A DNA stretch of 64,000 nucleotides from Candidatus Paceibacterota bacterium (lineage in GTDB: Bacteria > Verrucomicrobiota > Verrucomicrobiia > Limisphaerales > UBA8199), in the NCBI GenBank assembly GCA_035452965.1, contig DAOTCE010000001.1:310001-374000 (forward strand). The letters are read 5' to 3'. Below the pieces are notes generated by a model that saw only the letters and a list, made by a program, of their open reading frames with translations, was not told the DNA's origin and made no database searches. A program made the position numbers and the translations under genes. Shown piece after piece: positions 18,235 through 27,138 of the stretch. Within the stretch, counting starts at the first letter, position 1, and each line of letters opens with the position of its first letter.

Positions 18235-18958
18235 TCCTCGATGGTCGAATTGCCGAATTCGGAGCTGGCTCGCCGCCCTGGGTGTGCTGGCGCTGACGTC
18301 CACCACCGCGCCTGCGATGTCGGGCACCGACCAGGTGGCCTGGCCCGGCAAGCCGGTTGCCGCTGAACCCGACTGGCCGGAGGGCGTCCTCGACCTCGTC
18401 AACGATCCGCTGCGCACCGAAGGATGGAACCCCTGGTTCTCGGAATGGCCCAACGATGTGAATCATTACGCCTTCCAGGTGCGCGGCACCAACGACGTTA
18501 ACCGCCTGCTCAAGAAGCTGGCTGCGATCAAGCACGCGAAGGTCCAGGTCCTCCTGTATCCGGACAAAGAGCCGAGAGGACTGGGATTTACCACTGTGCT
18601 GGACGAAGGCAATGGTGCGGCTGCCGTGTTTTCCATCGGCAGCCAAAAGCGGATAGATCAGTGGTACCAGCACCTGGAAGAAGGGGAGCCAGGCGTCCGG
18701 GTATTCGGCGTCCACCGCTTCCGCAAGCCACCCGAAGCCCACCCGCCCACGCTGGCGCTTCACGTAGGTAACAAGGCGATTGATTTGAAGACCTTGAGGA
18801 TTCCGCCCTCGGTAGAGGTAAAAGCCGCGGTTTCGGCCGCCTTCCGGTCGGAAGGGAAGAATGCCGCGTTAGTGGCGGCAATTGATGATTTTGCAGCGAA
18901 ACGCCAAACCAAGTCAGCTACACCGGCATCCCAACACCCTGAACCGACCTCCAAATGA
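18227..18958 (+). CDS. Small exported protein sharing the WPEG module with the preceding gene
   Basis: A 243-residue protein with a signal peptide (residues 10-30, SWLAALGVLALTSTTAPA). Residues about 48-115 (DWPEGVLDLVNDP ... NHYAFQVRGTNDVNRLLKKLAAIKHAKVQVLLYP) align by eye with residues 66-135 of the preceding protein, sharing WPEG, a spaced F-Y/F--[RQ]G core, an amphipathic helix and a V-V/LL strand. The remainder carries no known motif. It overlaps the preceding gene by 8 bp and the following gene by 4 bp (ATGA), so all three are translationally coupled. Confidence 0.8.
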   Translation: MNNPRWSNCRIRSWLAALGVLALTSTTAPAMSGTDQVAWPGKPVAAEPDWPEGVLDLVNDPLRTEGWNPWFSEWPNDVNHYAFQVRGTNDVNRLLKKLAAIKHAKVQVLLYPDKEPRGLGFTTVLDEGNGAAAVFSIGSQKRIDQWYQHLEEGEPGVRVFGVHRFRKPPEAHPPTLALHVGNKAIDLKTLRIPPSVEVKAAVSAAFRSEGKNAALVAAIDDFAAKRQTKSATPASQHPEPTSK

Positions 18959-21900
18959 AAACTCCCATCGCTTCCTTGCACTTCCACCTCAAGCACGCCT
19001 GCCTGCTGTCGCTTCTGTTGGCTTTCGCGCCGGCCGGTACCGGACTGGCCGCCGCCAACACCAGTGCCGAGGTCAAGAGCCTTTCCCTCAACGGCGGCCT
19101 CGAAGACGGCAAGGCCCGGCTGGTCATCGAGGCCGACCTCAAGGGCCTGCCCGGTGGCCAGGAGAAAGCCGTATTTGCAACCGTTCTCCAGCATTCCATC
19201 AAGATCACCCGCGACAAGCTTACCGATTCCATCGCCGCCACCTTCGACATCCTCGCGGGGGAACCGAAGGAACTGCCGCTCACGATTTCGGGCGAGGGCG
19301 AAATCCGCCAGGTGACCGGCGCGGCCTTGGCGGACTGGAGCATCCGCCTCGAAACCAACGGCGTGCGCAGCCTGGTGCTGCGACCCCGCAAAGCCGACAA
19401 GCCTCTCACCCAGCTGGCCGTAACCATTATCGCGGACCGGGAATTCAAGGACTGGCCCAGCCCGCTCACGCCGCTGACCCTTACCCCCGCGCAACCCGCG
19501 CTCTTCAGCGGCTACATCAAAGTCGAGCCCGCGTCCGGCCTCGACGTCCAGCCTGGCGACATCTCCGGCCTGATCCCCATCGAGCTCAAGTTCCTCCCCG
19601 AACCTCTGCGCGGCGACGTCAGGCCCGACGAGTCGGCGGCGCTCGCCTTCCGGTTCCAGGGCGCGGCCTACGCCTTGCCGCTGAGGATAACCTCCGCCGA
19701 CCCGGAAGCACGGCGCGTGGTGCTGCGAAATTTCAGGCTCACCGGCCAGCTCAGCGACCAGGCCGCCGCGTTTTCCTTCTCGGCAACCGCGCAGGTGAAG
19801 AATCCCCAGGGCGCCTCGCTGACTCTGCTGGCGGGCGGCGTCGCGCTCACCGAGCTCGAACCGCAACCCGGCTGGCGCGTGCGCGCCGAGCAGGACCGCC
19901 TCGTGCTCATCTTCGACGGCCCGGGCGAATTCCCCATCCAGCTCAAGTTCAACGCGGCCGTCGGCCACAAGGACGCGTGGAATTCAGTTGATTTCCGCAT
20001 CGCCCCCAGCCTGCTGCAGCCGATCATTTTGCAGGGGCTGGCTGCCGACACGCAGTTCGAGTTCCCGGGCGCCGCCCGGCCCGAGCGCCGCGGCGGCGAC
20101 TTCACCAGCTACCTGCCGTCAGACGGCACGGTGAAACTGGCCTGGAAAGAGGCGCGGACGGAGGCCGAGGGCAAACTCTTCTACGCCGCCGAGATGCTGT
20201 CGCAGATCACCGTCAGCCCCGGGCTGATGCGGCAGGTGGCGCTGGTGGACTTCAAGGTCATGCAGGGCGAGTTGAGCCGTGTGGCCCTGCGGCTGCGCGG
20301 CGCGGGCGAGGTCACGCGCGTGGTGGGCGAATCGGTGCTCGCCTGGAATGTCGAGCCCCTCCCGAACTCGACCGACCGGCGGCTCCTCCTCAGGCTTAAT
20401 CAGCCCCAGAAGGACCAGTTCTCCGTGCAGGTGCAGATGCAGACGCCGCTGGGCGCGTTTCCGCAAGCGGCGGACGCGGTGCAGTTGCGGCCCGAGGGCG
20501 CCACGCGCTTCGCCGGCTACTTCCGCATCGTCAACGAAGGCGCGGTGCGCCTTGAAGTCGTTCAGGCCAGCGGGCTGTCGCAGATTTCGCCCGAGCAGTT
20601 CCCCGAGAGCGATGCCACGCGCGCCGCGTTGCGGGTGACGGGTAGCCAGCGGTTCGCCTACCGCTTCTCCGGCCCGGAGTTCGCGCTGCGCGTCCAGGCG
20701 GACCAGATCCTGCCCGAGTTGGGCGTGTCGCAAGTGCTGGCCTACCACCTGGGCGAGAACGAGCTGGCGATTGACGCCGAGGTCGAGCTGGATATCCGCG
20801 AAGCGCCCCTGCGCGAGCTGTTGCTGCGCGTGCCGAAAGGCTATGCCATCGCGCGCCTCACCGCCTCCGGGCTCAGCGACTACTTCCTCCGCGACTCGGA
20901 GGACCAGGCCGAGGCCGAGCTGCGGCTGGTCTACGGGCAGCCAGTGTCCGGCCGGCAGGTGGTGCAGCTGCGGCTGGAACGCAACAAGCCGCTGGGCGAA
21001 GCCGCATGGGCCTTGCCCCGCCTCGAGGTTGTCAAAGCCAAGTCGGTCCGCGGCAGCCTGGCGGTGGCGGCGGACGCGGGCTTTCGCCTCACGGCGGCGC
21101 GCACCGAGGGCCTCACGGAAATTGCCACCGCCTTCTTCCCGCGCAAACTCGCCGGCATCCAAACCGCTTACCGGCTCAGCGATCCGGCCTGGCAGGCCGC
21201 CTTCCGGGTGGAGCGTCTGCCGCAGACCGTCCAGGCCGAGGCGCTCAACCTGTTCTCCATCGGCGAGGGCGTTGCCTACGGGAGCACCCTGATCAATTAC
21301 GTCGTCTCCGGCGCGCCCGTCTCGGCGTTCAAGGTCGAGTTGTCCGCTGAATACCCCAATGTCGAGTTCACCGGCAAAGACATCCGCAACTGGCAGAAGG
21401 CGGACGGCGGCTACGTCGTGCAACTGCACACACCGGTCGCGGGCGCTTACGCGCTGCTGGCCACCTACGAGCGGCCGTTCAAGTCGCAGGGCGAGACGCT
21501 CAGCTTCGCCGGCGCGCGCCCGCTCGACGCGCAGTCCGAGCAGGGCTACACCATCATCATCAGCGCCTACCAGTTTCAGGTGAAACCGGGCGAAGTATCC
21601 CCCGGCTTGCTCCCGCTTGAACCCGGCGAAGTGCCGCCCGAATACCGCCTCTTCTTCGACGCGCCCATCCTGGCGGCCTATCGCTACACCTCGCGCCCGT
21701 TCGACCTTAAGCTGGCGCTGACTCCGCTCGCGCAGGGCGACTCGCTCAGCCAGGTGGTGGACCGCGCGTCGCTCAGCACGCACATTTCCAAGGAGGGCCA
21801 GGCGCTCACCGACGTGCGCTACTTCGTCAAGAACCGCGGCAACACGCACTTCCGCCTGACGCTGCCCCCGGGGACGCGGTTGTGGTCCGCGGCCGTCAAC

Positions 21901-24900
21901 GGCGCCGCGGTCGTTCCGGTCACCGATGCCCAGGCTAACCTCGTCCCGCTGCCGCAGCAGGCTGACCCCAACGCCGTGCTGATGCTCGACCTGAAGCTCG
22001 CCAGCACCAATAGCGCGAAGCTGGTCGCCGTGGCCGCGCCCATCGTCAACGCCCCCGTCACCCTCGCCGAGTGGAAGCTGGAACCCGACACCGGCCGGCG
22101 CCTGGTCTATCGCCGCGGCTCACTCACGCCCGCAGGAGGGATTCCGGACGTGTCGGGTTTCGCAGAGCTGGCACGCCTGTTCAGGGGGAACCAGCGCGGT
22201 GAGGGGCTGCTGGCACTCTTCGCCGGCCTGGCGTTGATCGCGCTGGCCGTGCTGGCGTGGCGCTGGGCCGTTCAGGAGGGGACTTGTCGCTTCAGCCCCC
22301 GCCACCTCTCAGGGACGCTCCTCGGCTTGATTGCCTTGGGCTTGTCGGTCGTCGCCTTTGTTTATCTGAGCGGAGCGGCGCAGGCCCACTCGCGCACCGT
22401 GCCGCGCGACGTGACCCTGCTGGCTCCTGTGCAGCAGGCCGGCAGCGCCTTGACCGTCGAGGTCGCCAACCTCGCGGACAAGCCGTCGGTGCTAACCTTC
22501 GCTCGTTACGCCTGGCCCGCGCTGCTCGCGTTGGCGGTGTGGGGCTTCGGCTGGATCACCGACCGTCCCGGATCGAAAACCCTGGGCTGGGTGATTGGTT
22601 GGACACTGCTCGCCTGGGCGGCTCTGCGTTGTCCGAACGGCGCGACGATCTTCCTCGGTCTGTTTGGCGCGTTCCTGTTGGTGCAGGTCGTCATCCCCGC
22701 ATTGCGCCGGCTCGGCCGGTTGCCGCGCCGACCGCTCTCTGACCGGCCGTCGGCGGCGCCCGGCGGCGCTGCGCCCGCCATTACAGCCCTGCTGGCGGGA
22801 GGACTGGCTCTGCTGAGTTGTTGCGGGGTGAGCCTGGCGGCGGCCCCTGCGGCAAGCGCCAAATCCACGCCACTGGCGAAAGTGGCGCCCGTGGCAGAGT
22901 CCGTGGCGCAAGACATACGCGTCGAGGATAAGTTCGCGCGGGCGACGGCGAAGCTGCGCTGGCAGGCCGAAAAGGGTGACCTGCTTCCCGTCCTCTTCGA
23001 GCCTACCGTTCTGACGCGCGTGGATTATCCGACCAACGCTCTCAAGCTGGTCCAGGCGCCCGTGGGCGCCCGCGCCGCCCGGCAGTTGCTGGCCGAAAAG
23101 ACTGGGGTCTTTGATATCAAGGTGCAGTATGAGTTGCCGGTGGCCAAAGACGACAGCGAAAGCAGCATTGTCCTGCCCGTGCCCTTCGGCGTTGTCAACC
23201 GTCTCAGCTTGACGCTTGTCAACCTTGACGTGGACGTGCTGTCGCCGCAGGCCGTCGCCATCCAGCGCGATACCGCCGGCAGCAATACCGTCGCCGCCCT
23301 GGTGCTCTTGCCCCTAAACGACGCCCGCATCACCTGGAAACCGCGCAGCCGTGACGTCAAGCGCGAGAAGCCGGTCTTCTATGCCGAGATTTCCCAGCTC
23401 TACGTGCCCGCGGGCGGGATCATCGAGGGCGCGCATTACGTTTCCATCCGCCCCGCCCAAGGCGAACTGAGCGAGCTGCTGCTGGACGTGCCGGCCGGCA
23501 CCACCATCACCGACGTGCTTGGCACAGGCCGGCCGGCGGCGGATTCCAAGAAAGATTCCGCCATCTCCGTCGTCTCCCTGTGGCGCTTCGACCCGGACGC
23601 GCGCAAACTCCGCGTAACGCTCAGCCCGGCGCAGTCGCGGCCTTTCTCACTGCTCGTTCGTTCCCAGGTTGCCACCGGGCCGCTCCCCTTCGAACATACC
23701 GTCGGGCTGGTGGCGGTGGACAACGCTGCCGCGCAGATCGGCCTGTTAGGCATCGCCACCGGCAACGAAGTCCAGCTTGACACCGTCAGCGCCGAGCCGT
23801 TCTCGCCCATCAACCTGGAGGACTTCCCGGAGTATCCGGTCTCGGTGCTCCAGCCGCAGATCGCCGGGCTAACACTGCGCCGCGCCTTCCGTTACTCGGA
23901 AACGAAGGCCGCCGCCACGCTGAAGGCTTCCGCCGTCCAGCCCGACGTGCGCGTCGAGACCAAGGATACCCTCTCGCTCAGCGAAGACCGCACTGTCCTG
24001 GCGGCCGACGCCACCGTCAACATCACGCGCGCCGGCATCTTCCGCCTCAGCTTCGTCATGCCCGCCGGCTTCGACGTCGAGTCCATCAGCGGCGCCGCGT
24101 TGACGCATTGGACCGAGCTGAAGAGCGATGCGGGCCGTGTCATCACGCTGCACCTGCGCGGCAAGACCGAAGGCGAGCAGAAGTTCGCCATCAGTCTGGC
24201 CGGCCCCGGCGTGAAAGCCACCAACGCCTGGACCGTCCCGCAGCTGGTCCTGCGCGAGGCTAGCAAACAGCAGGGCACGCTGCTCCTGGTGCCCGAGCAG
24301 GGCTTGCGCCTCCAGGTCGTCACCCGCGACGGCGTCACGCAGCTCGACCCGCAGAAGTCAGGCATTCGCCAGAAGGGCGTGCTGGCGTTCCGCGTGCTCC
24401 AAACCCCTTGGAACCTCGTGCTCGGCCTCGAACAGGTTGACCCCTGGATCCAAGTGACCAGCCTGCAGCACGCCACCGTCAACGAAGCCCTGGTTAAGAT
24501 TGCCGCCAACCTGCAGTATCAGATCGAGAACACCGGGCTGAAGGCGTTTCACATCCTCGTGCCCACCAACGCCGAGGGCGTTCGCTTCCAGGGGGAGCAA
24601 GTCGCCGATTTTCTGCCGGTGGCGGGCGCAATCACCAATGGCCTGCAGCCGTGGGAAGTGAAACTGCATAGACGCGTCATCGGCTCCTACCTGCTCCAGG
24701 CCACCTACCAGACGCCCGTGCCGGAGCGCGCGAGCGAGACGGCGCTGGGCGGCCTGCAAGCCGCCGACGTGAACCTGCAGCGCGGGTTCGTCACCATCCA
24801 GGACGGCGGGCGCCTGCAAGTGCGCATTGACACGCCTCCCGCCGCGTTACAGGCCACTGAGTGGCAGAGCATTCCTCGCGCCTTGCAGCAGAACCTGCCC

Positions 24901-26085
24901 GCCACCTCGGCCAAGTACGCCTACCGCCTCGTCGAGGCCGCTTTCCAGCTCCCCATGCAGCTCGAACGCCACGAGGCCGCCAAGCTCCTGCCGGCGCGCG
25001 TCAACAACATCACCTTCACCTCGGTCATCTCGGACGACGGCGAGATGCTTACCCAGGTGCGGCTGGAGATCATCCCCGGCGACAAACGCCTCCTCAACCT
25101 CACGCTGCCCAAGGATGCGCGCTTCTGGTTCGCCTTTGTCAACCAGGGTGGCGTCTGGCCCTGGCGCGAGCAGGACCGCGTCCTGATTCCGCTCGAGCAG
25201 CAGTCCCGCGGCGGCAAGGCCATTCCTGTGGAAATCTTTTATAGCGCGCGCATCGGCCGCGCCCGCGCCCGCGCGCTCGACCTGGCGCTCGTCGCGCCCA
25301 AGTTCGATCTGCCGCTGGAGAATCTTACCTGGCGCATCTCCCTCAGCGACAAGTGGCGCCTCAAGGATTGGACGGGCTCGCTTCAGTTGCAGCAGGATGA
25401 GACCGTCTCGCGCGCTGCCTCCGTTGACCTGCGAACCTACCTGGAAGGGGAAGCCAGCCAGCGGCGTGAGCGCACCAAGGAAGCCGAGCAATACATGGCT
25501 GCCGCCAACAGCGCCCTGCAAAAGGGCGACCCCGCGCAGGCCCGCCGCGCTTTCCAGGCCGCCTATGGCCTTTCCACCGGCGACGCCGCCTTCAACGAAG
25601 ACGCCCGCGTGCAGCTGCACAACATCAAGCTCCAACAAGCGCTCGTCGGCTTGAATGTCCGCCAGGCCTCCGTGTCCGGGGATGCTGCCGCTCTCGGCGA
25701 ACGATTCCTGCGCGAGCTCCGCGGCCGCAAGGAAGTCGCCTACACGCAACAGGACGCCAAGGATATCATTGACCGCAACACCGCGGACGACAACGCCGCC
25801 TATATGCGCCTGGCTGAGCGCCTCATCCAGCAGCAGGATGCCGCTGTCACCAGCCCTACCGCCATCCGCGCCAGCATGCCGGAGCAAGGCCGCGTCCTGA
25901 CCTTCAAGCGCGCGGTGGTCGTTGACCCGTGGGCCGAACTGCATATCCGCCTGGCCGCGACCGCCGCCAAAGCCGCCTCGTGGGGCGTTCGTCTCCTCAT
26001 CCTCGCCGCTACGCTGGTGATCCTGGCGGCCTTCGCCTGGGCTGGCCGCTCCTTCCGCCCAGCCGGCCGCGGCGCAAGTGAATAA
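18955..26085 (+). CDS. Giant polytopic membrane protein, internal tandem duplication, ECF-sigma operon
   Basis: A 2376-residue protein with signal peptide (residues 14-35). It is built of two homologous halves about 1065-1080 residues apart. Matching landmarks: VKLAWKEARTEAEGKLFYAA (~393) with ARITWKPRS...KPVFYAE (~1458); GEVTRVVGESVLAW (~450) with TITDVLGTGR...SLW (~1515); RLTASGLSDYF (~631) with SISGAALTHW (~1711); LPPGTRLWSAAVNG (~970) with LPKDARFWFAFVNQG (~2052). Between the halves lie about six hydrophobic segments (1083-1300), the last looking like a second signal peptide (ALLSCCGVSLAAAPAAS). A TPR-like helical region is near 2180-2240 and a terminal transmembrane helix at about 2338-2360. 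No catalytic motif or known family was recognised. Confidence 0.85.
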   Translation: MKTPIASLHFHLKHACLLSLLLAFAPAGTGLAAANTSAEVKSLSLNGGLEDGKARLVIEADLKGLPGGQEKAVFATVLQHSIKITRDKLTDSIAATFDILAGEPKELPLTISGEGEIRQVTGAALADWSIRLETNGVRSLVLRPRKADKPLTQLAVTIIADREFKDWPSPLTPLTLTPAQPALFSGYIKVEPASGLDVQPGDISGLIPIELKFLPEPLRGDVRPDESAALAFRFQGAAYALPLRITSADPEARRVVLRNFRLTGQLSDQAAAFSFSATAQVKNPQGASLTLLAGGVALTELEPQPGWRVRAEQDRLVLIFDGPGEFPIQLKFNAAVGHKDAWNSVDFRIAPSLLQPIILQGLAADTQFEFPGAARPERRGGDFTSYLPSDGTVKLAWKEARTEAEGKLFYAAEMLSQITVSPGLMRQVALVDFKVMQGELSRVALRLRGAGEVTRVVGESVLAWNVEPLPNSTDRRLLLRLNQPQKDQFSVQVQMQTPLGAFPQAADAVQLRPEGATRFAGYFRIVNEGAVRLEVVQASGLSQISPEQFPESDATRAALRVTGSQRFAYRFSGPEFALRVQADQILPELGVSQVLAYHLGENELAIDAEVELDIREAPLRELLLRVPKGYAIARLTASGLSDYFLRDSEDQAEAELRLVYGQPVSGRQVVQLRLERNKPLGEAAWALPRLEVVKAKSVRGSLAVAADAGFRLTAARTEGLTEIATAFFPRKLAGIQTAYRLSDPAWQAAFRVERLPQTVQAEALNLFSIGEGVAYGSTLINYVVSGAPVSAFKVELSAEYPNVEFTGKDIRNWQKADGGYVVQLHTPVAGAYALLATYERPFKSQGETLSFAGARPLDAQSEQGYTIIISAYQFQVKPGEVSPGLLPLEPGEVPPEYRLFFDAPILAAYRYTSRPFDLKLALTPLAQGDSLSQVVDRASLSTHISKEGQALTDVRYFVKNRGNTHFRLTLPPGTRLWSAAVNGAAVVPVTDAQANLVPLPQQADPNAVLMLDLKLASTNSAKLVAVAAPIVNAPVTLAEWKLEPDTGRRLVYRRGSLTPAGGIPDVSGFAELARLFRGNQRGEGLLALFAGLALIALAVLAWRWAVQEGTCRFSPRHLSGTLLGLIALGLSVVAFVYLSGAAQAHSRTVPRDVTLLAPVQQAGSALTVEVANLADKPSVLTFARYAWPALLALAVWGFGWITDRPGSKTLGWVIGWTLLAWAALRCPNGATIFLGLFGAFLLVQVVIPALRRLGRLPRRPLSDRPSAAPGGAAPAITALLAGGLALLSCCGVSLAAAPAASAKSTPLAKVAPVAESVAQDIRVEDKFARATAKLRWQAEKGDLLPVLFEPTVLTRVDYPTNALKLVQAPVGARAARQLLAEKTGVFDIKVQYELPVAKDDSESSIVLPVPFGVVNRLSLTLVNLDVDVLSPQAVAIQRDTAGSNTVAALVLLPLNDARITWKPRSRDVKREKPVFYAEISQLYVPAGGIIEGAHYVSIRPAQGELSELLLDVPAGTTITDVLGTGRPAADSKKDSAISVVSLWRFDPDARKLRVTLSPAQSRPFSLLVRSQVATGPLPFEHTVGLVAVDNAAAQIGLLGIATGNEVQLDTVSAEPFSPINLEDFPEYPVSVLQPQIAGLTLRRAFRYSETKAAATLKASAVQPDVRVETKDTLSLSEDRTVLAADATVNITRAGIFRLSFVMPAGFDVESISGAALTHWTELKSDAGRVITLHLRGKTEGEQKFAISLAGPGVKATNAWTVPQLVLREASKQQGTLLLVPEQGLRLQVVTRDGVTQLDPQKSGIRQKGVLAFRVLQTPWNLVLGLEQVDPWIQVTSLQHATVNEALVKIAANLQYQIENTGLKAFHILVPTNAEGVRFQGEQVADFLPVAGAITNGLQPWEVKLHRRVIGSYLLQATYQTPVPERASETALGGLQAADVNLQRGFVTIQDGGRLQVRIDTPPAALQATEWQSIPRALQQNLPATSAKYAYRLVEAAFQLPMQLERHEAAKLLPARVNNITFTSVISDDGEMLTQVRLEIIPGDKRLLNLTLPKDARFWFAFVNQGGVWPWREQDRVLIPLEQQSRGGKAIPVEIFYSARIGRARARALDLALVAPKFDLPLENLTWRISLSDKWRLKDWTGSLQLQQDETVSRAASVDLRTYLEGEASQRRERTKEAEQYMAAANSALQKGDPAQARRAFQAAYGLSTGDAAFNEDARVQLHNIKLQQALVGLNVRQASVSGDAAALGERFLRELRGRKEVAYTQQDAKDIIDRNTADDNAAYMRLAERLIQQQDAAVTSPTAIRASMPEQGRVLTFKRAVVVDPWAELHIRLAATAAKAASWGVRLLILAATLVILAAFAWAGRSFRPAGRGASE

Positions 26086-26127
26086 CCGCCGCTGATCCTT
26101 GTGCCGCGGCGTTCGTGAGTCGCGCCG

Positions 26128-26994
26128 TCAGCTGGCAGAGGGGCTTCCGAGGCAGAATCTTTCGATGGCTGCGGCCGCGCCATCCTCTTCAAGCGTTGGC
26201 GCCACCCAATCCGCCGCGCCTTTTGCCGCTGCGGAGCCGTTGCCCATCGCGACTCCAACGCCAGCCCATTTGATCATGGGCACATCCGCATCGCTATCGC
26301 CAATTGCCAGGACCTCGTCTTGGGCAACCGCGAGATGGCCGGCCAGCCAGGCGAGACTATGCCCTTTGTTCACGCCTGCGGGAAGGCCCTCTACGAGATG
26401 GGGGTGCGACGGGACGATCGTTGCATCGTGGCCGAGCGCTTCCTGCATCTCGGCAACGATGCGCGCGCGGTCCTCCGGGCGGGGAAGTGTGACAATGAAC
26501 TTGTGCGGCGGCTCCGGCATGTCGCGGAGCAGGTTCCCGACTCTGACCCAATTGGAGTAGCGCAGCAGCTCGAAGAAGCGCGGCGGGTGACTGGACTTGG
26601 CCGGCAAGTAGTTTCGATCAAACGCCTCGAAGTGGATGCTCCAACCATAGCGATCAGCCGCTTCGACGATGCGGGGCAGCAGTTCCGGCTTCAGACGGAC
26701 ATCCCGCAGCACCTGCTCTCGCGCATGATCGTAGATGCACCCGCCCTGCACGCAGATAATCGGCGCCGTAACATTCATCTCGCGCGCGAATCGTGAGGTC
26801 AGCTTCACGTCTCGGCCGGTGGCGATGGTAATGGCTGTGCCAAGACTCCTGACCCGCGCCAGCACGCCCTGAAGGCGGGGACGGACGACCAGGTCGTTCC
26901 CGAATACGGTTTGGTCCAGATCGAGAGCGATTAGTCGGATTGCGGCGCCGGCGCTCATGCTGGCGAACTGTAATTCATGGTCAGAATCGGACAT
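26128..26994 (-). CDS. HAD-IIB (Cof-type) hydrolase, probable phosphatase
   Basis: A 288-residue HAD-superfamily enzyme. Motif I is DLDQTV at residues 25-30 (nucleophile Asp25, acid/base Asp27), motif II is TIATGRD around 57, motif III the Lys in NKGHSLAWLAGHL, and motif IV GDSDADVPMIKWAG near 232. A C2-type cap lies between motifs II and III, as in Cof/YidA sugar or cofactor phosphatases. Substrate unknown. The start at 26994 follows AAAGG at a suitable distance; ATG at 26958 is the alternative. It converges with the giant-protein gene (42 bp) and lies 144 bp downstream of transketolase. Confidence 0.9.
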   Translation of the reverse strand: MSDSDHELQFASMSAGAAIRLIALDLDQTVFGNDLVVRPRLQGVLARVRSLGTAITIATGRDVKLTSRFAREMNVTAPIICVQGGCIYDHAREQVLRDVRLKPELLPRIVEAADRYGWSIHFEAFDRNYLPAKSSHPPRFFELLRYSNWVRVGNLLRDMPEPPHKFIVTLPRPEDRARIVAEMQEALGHDATIVPSHPHLVEGLPAGVNKGHSLAWLAGHLAVAQDEVLAIGDSDADVPMIKWAGVGVAMGNGSAAAKGAADWVAPTLEEDGAAAAIERFCLGSPSAS

Positions 26995-27138
26995 TGGTTC
27001 ACGCCTTTCCGGGGGTTCGAGTCAGAAGCAAAGCCGGGCAGCCTATATAGAATCGCACAACTTTATCGCGCCGAAGCCAAGTGGTCTGGCACGCTGTGCT
27101 CCCGCCAACCGCGCGCTCAAGCGCGTGCAGTACCCGGC

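Noticed and set aside
20119..21849. A 576-codon open frame opposite the giant protein
   Set aside because: Antisense shadow without ribosome-binding site or recognisable domain.
27010..27030. GGTTCGAGTC resembling a tRNA T-loop
   Set aside because: The 3' T-stem half does not complement the 5' half and no acceptor or anticodon arm fits around it.
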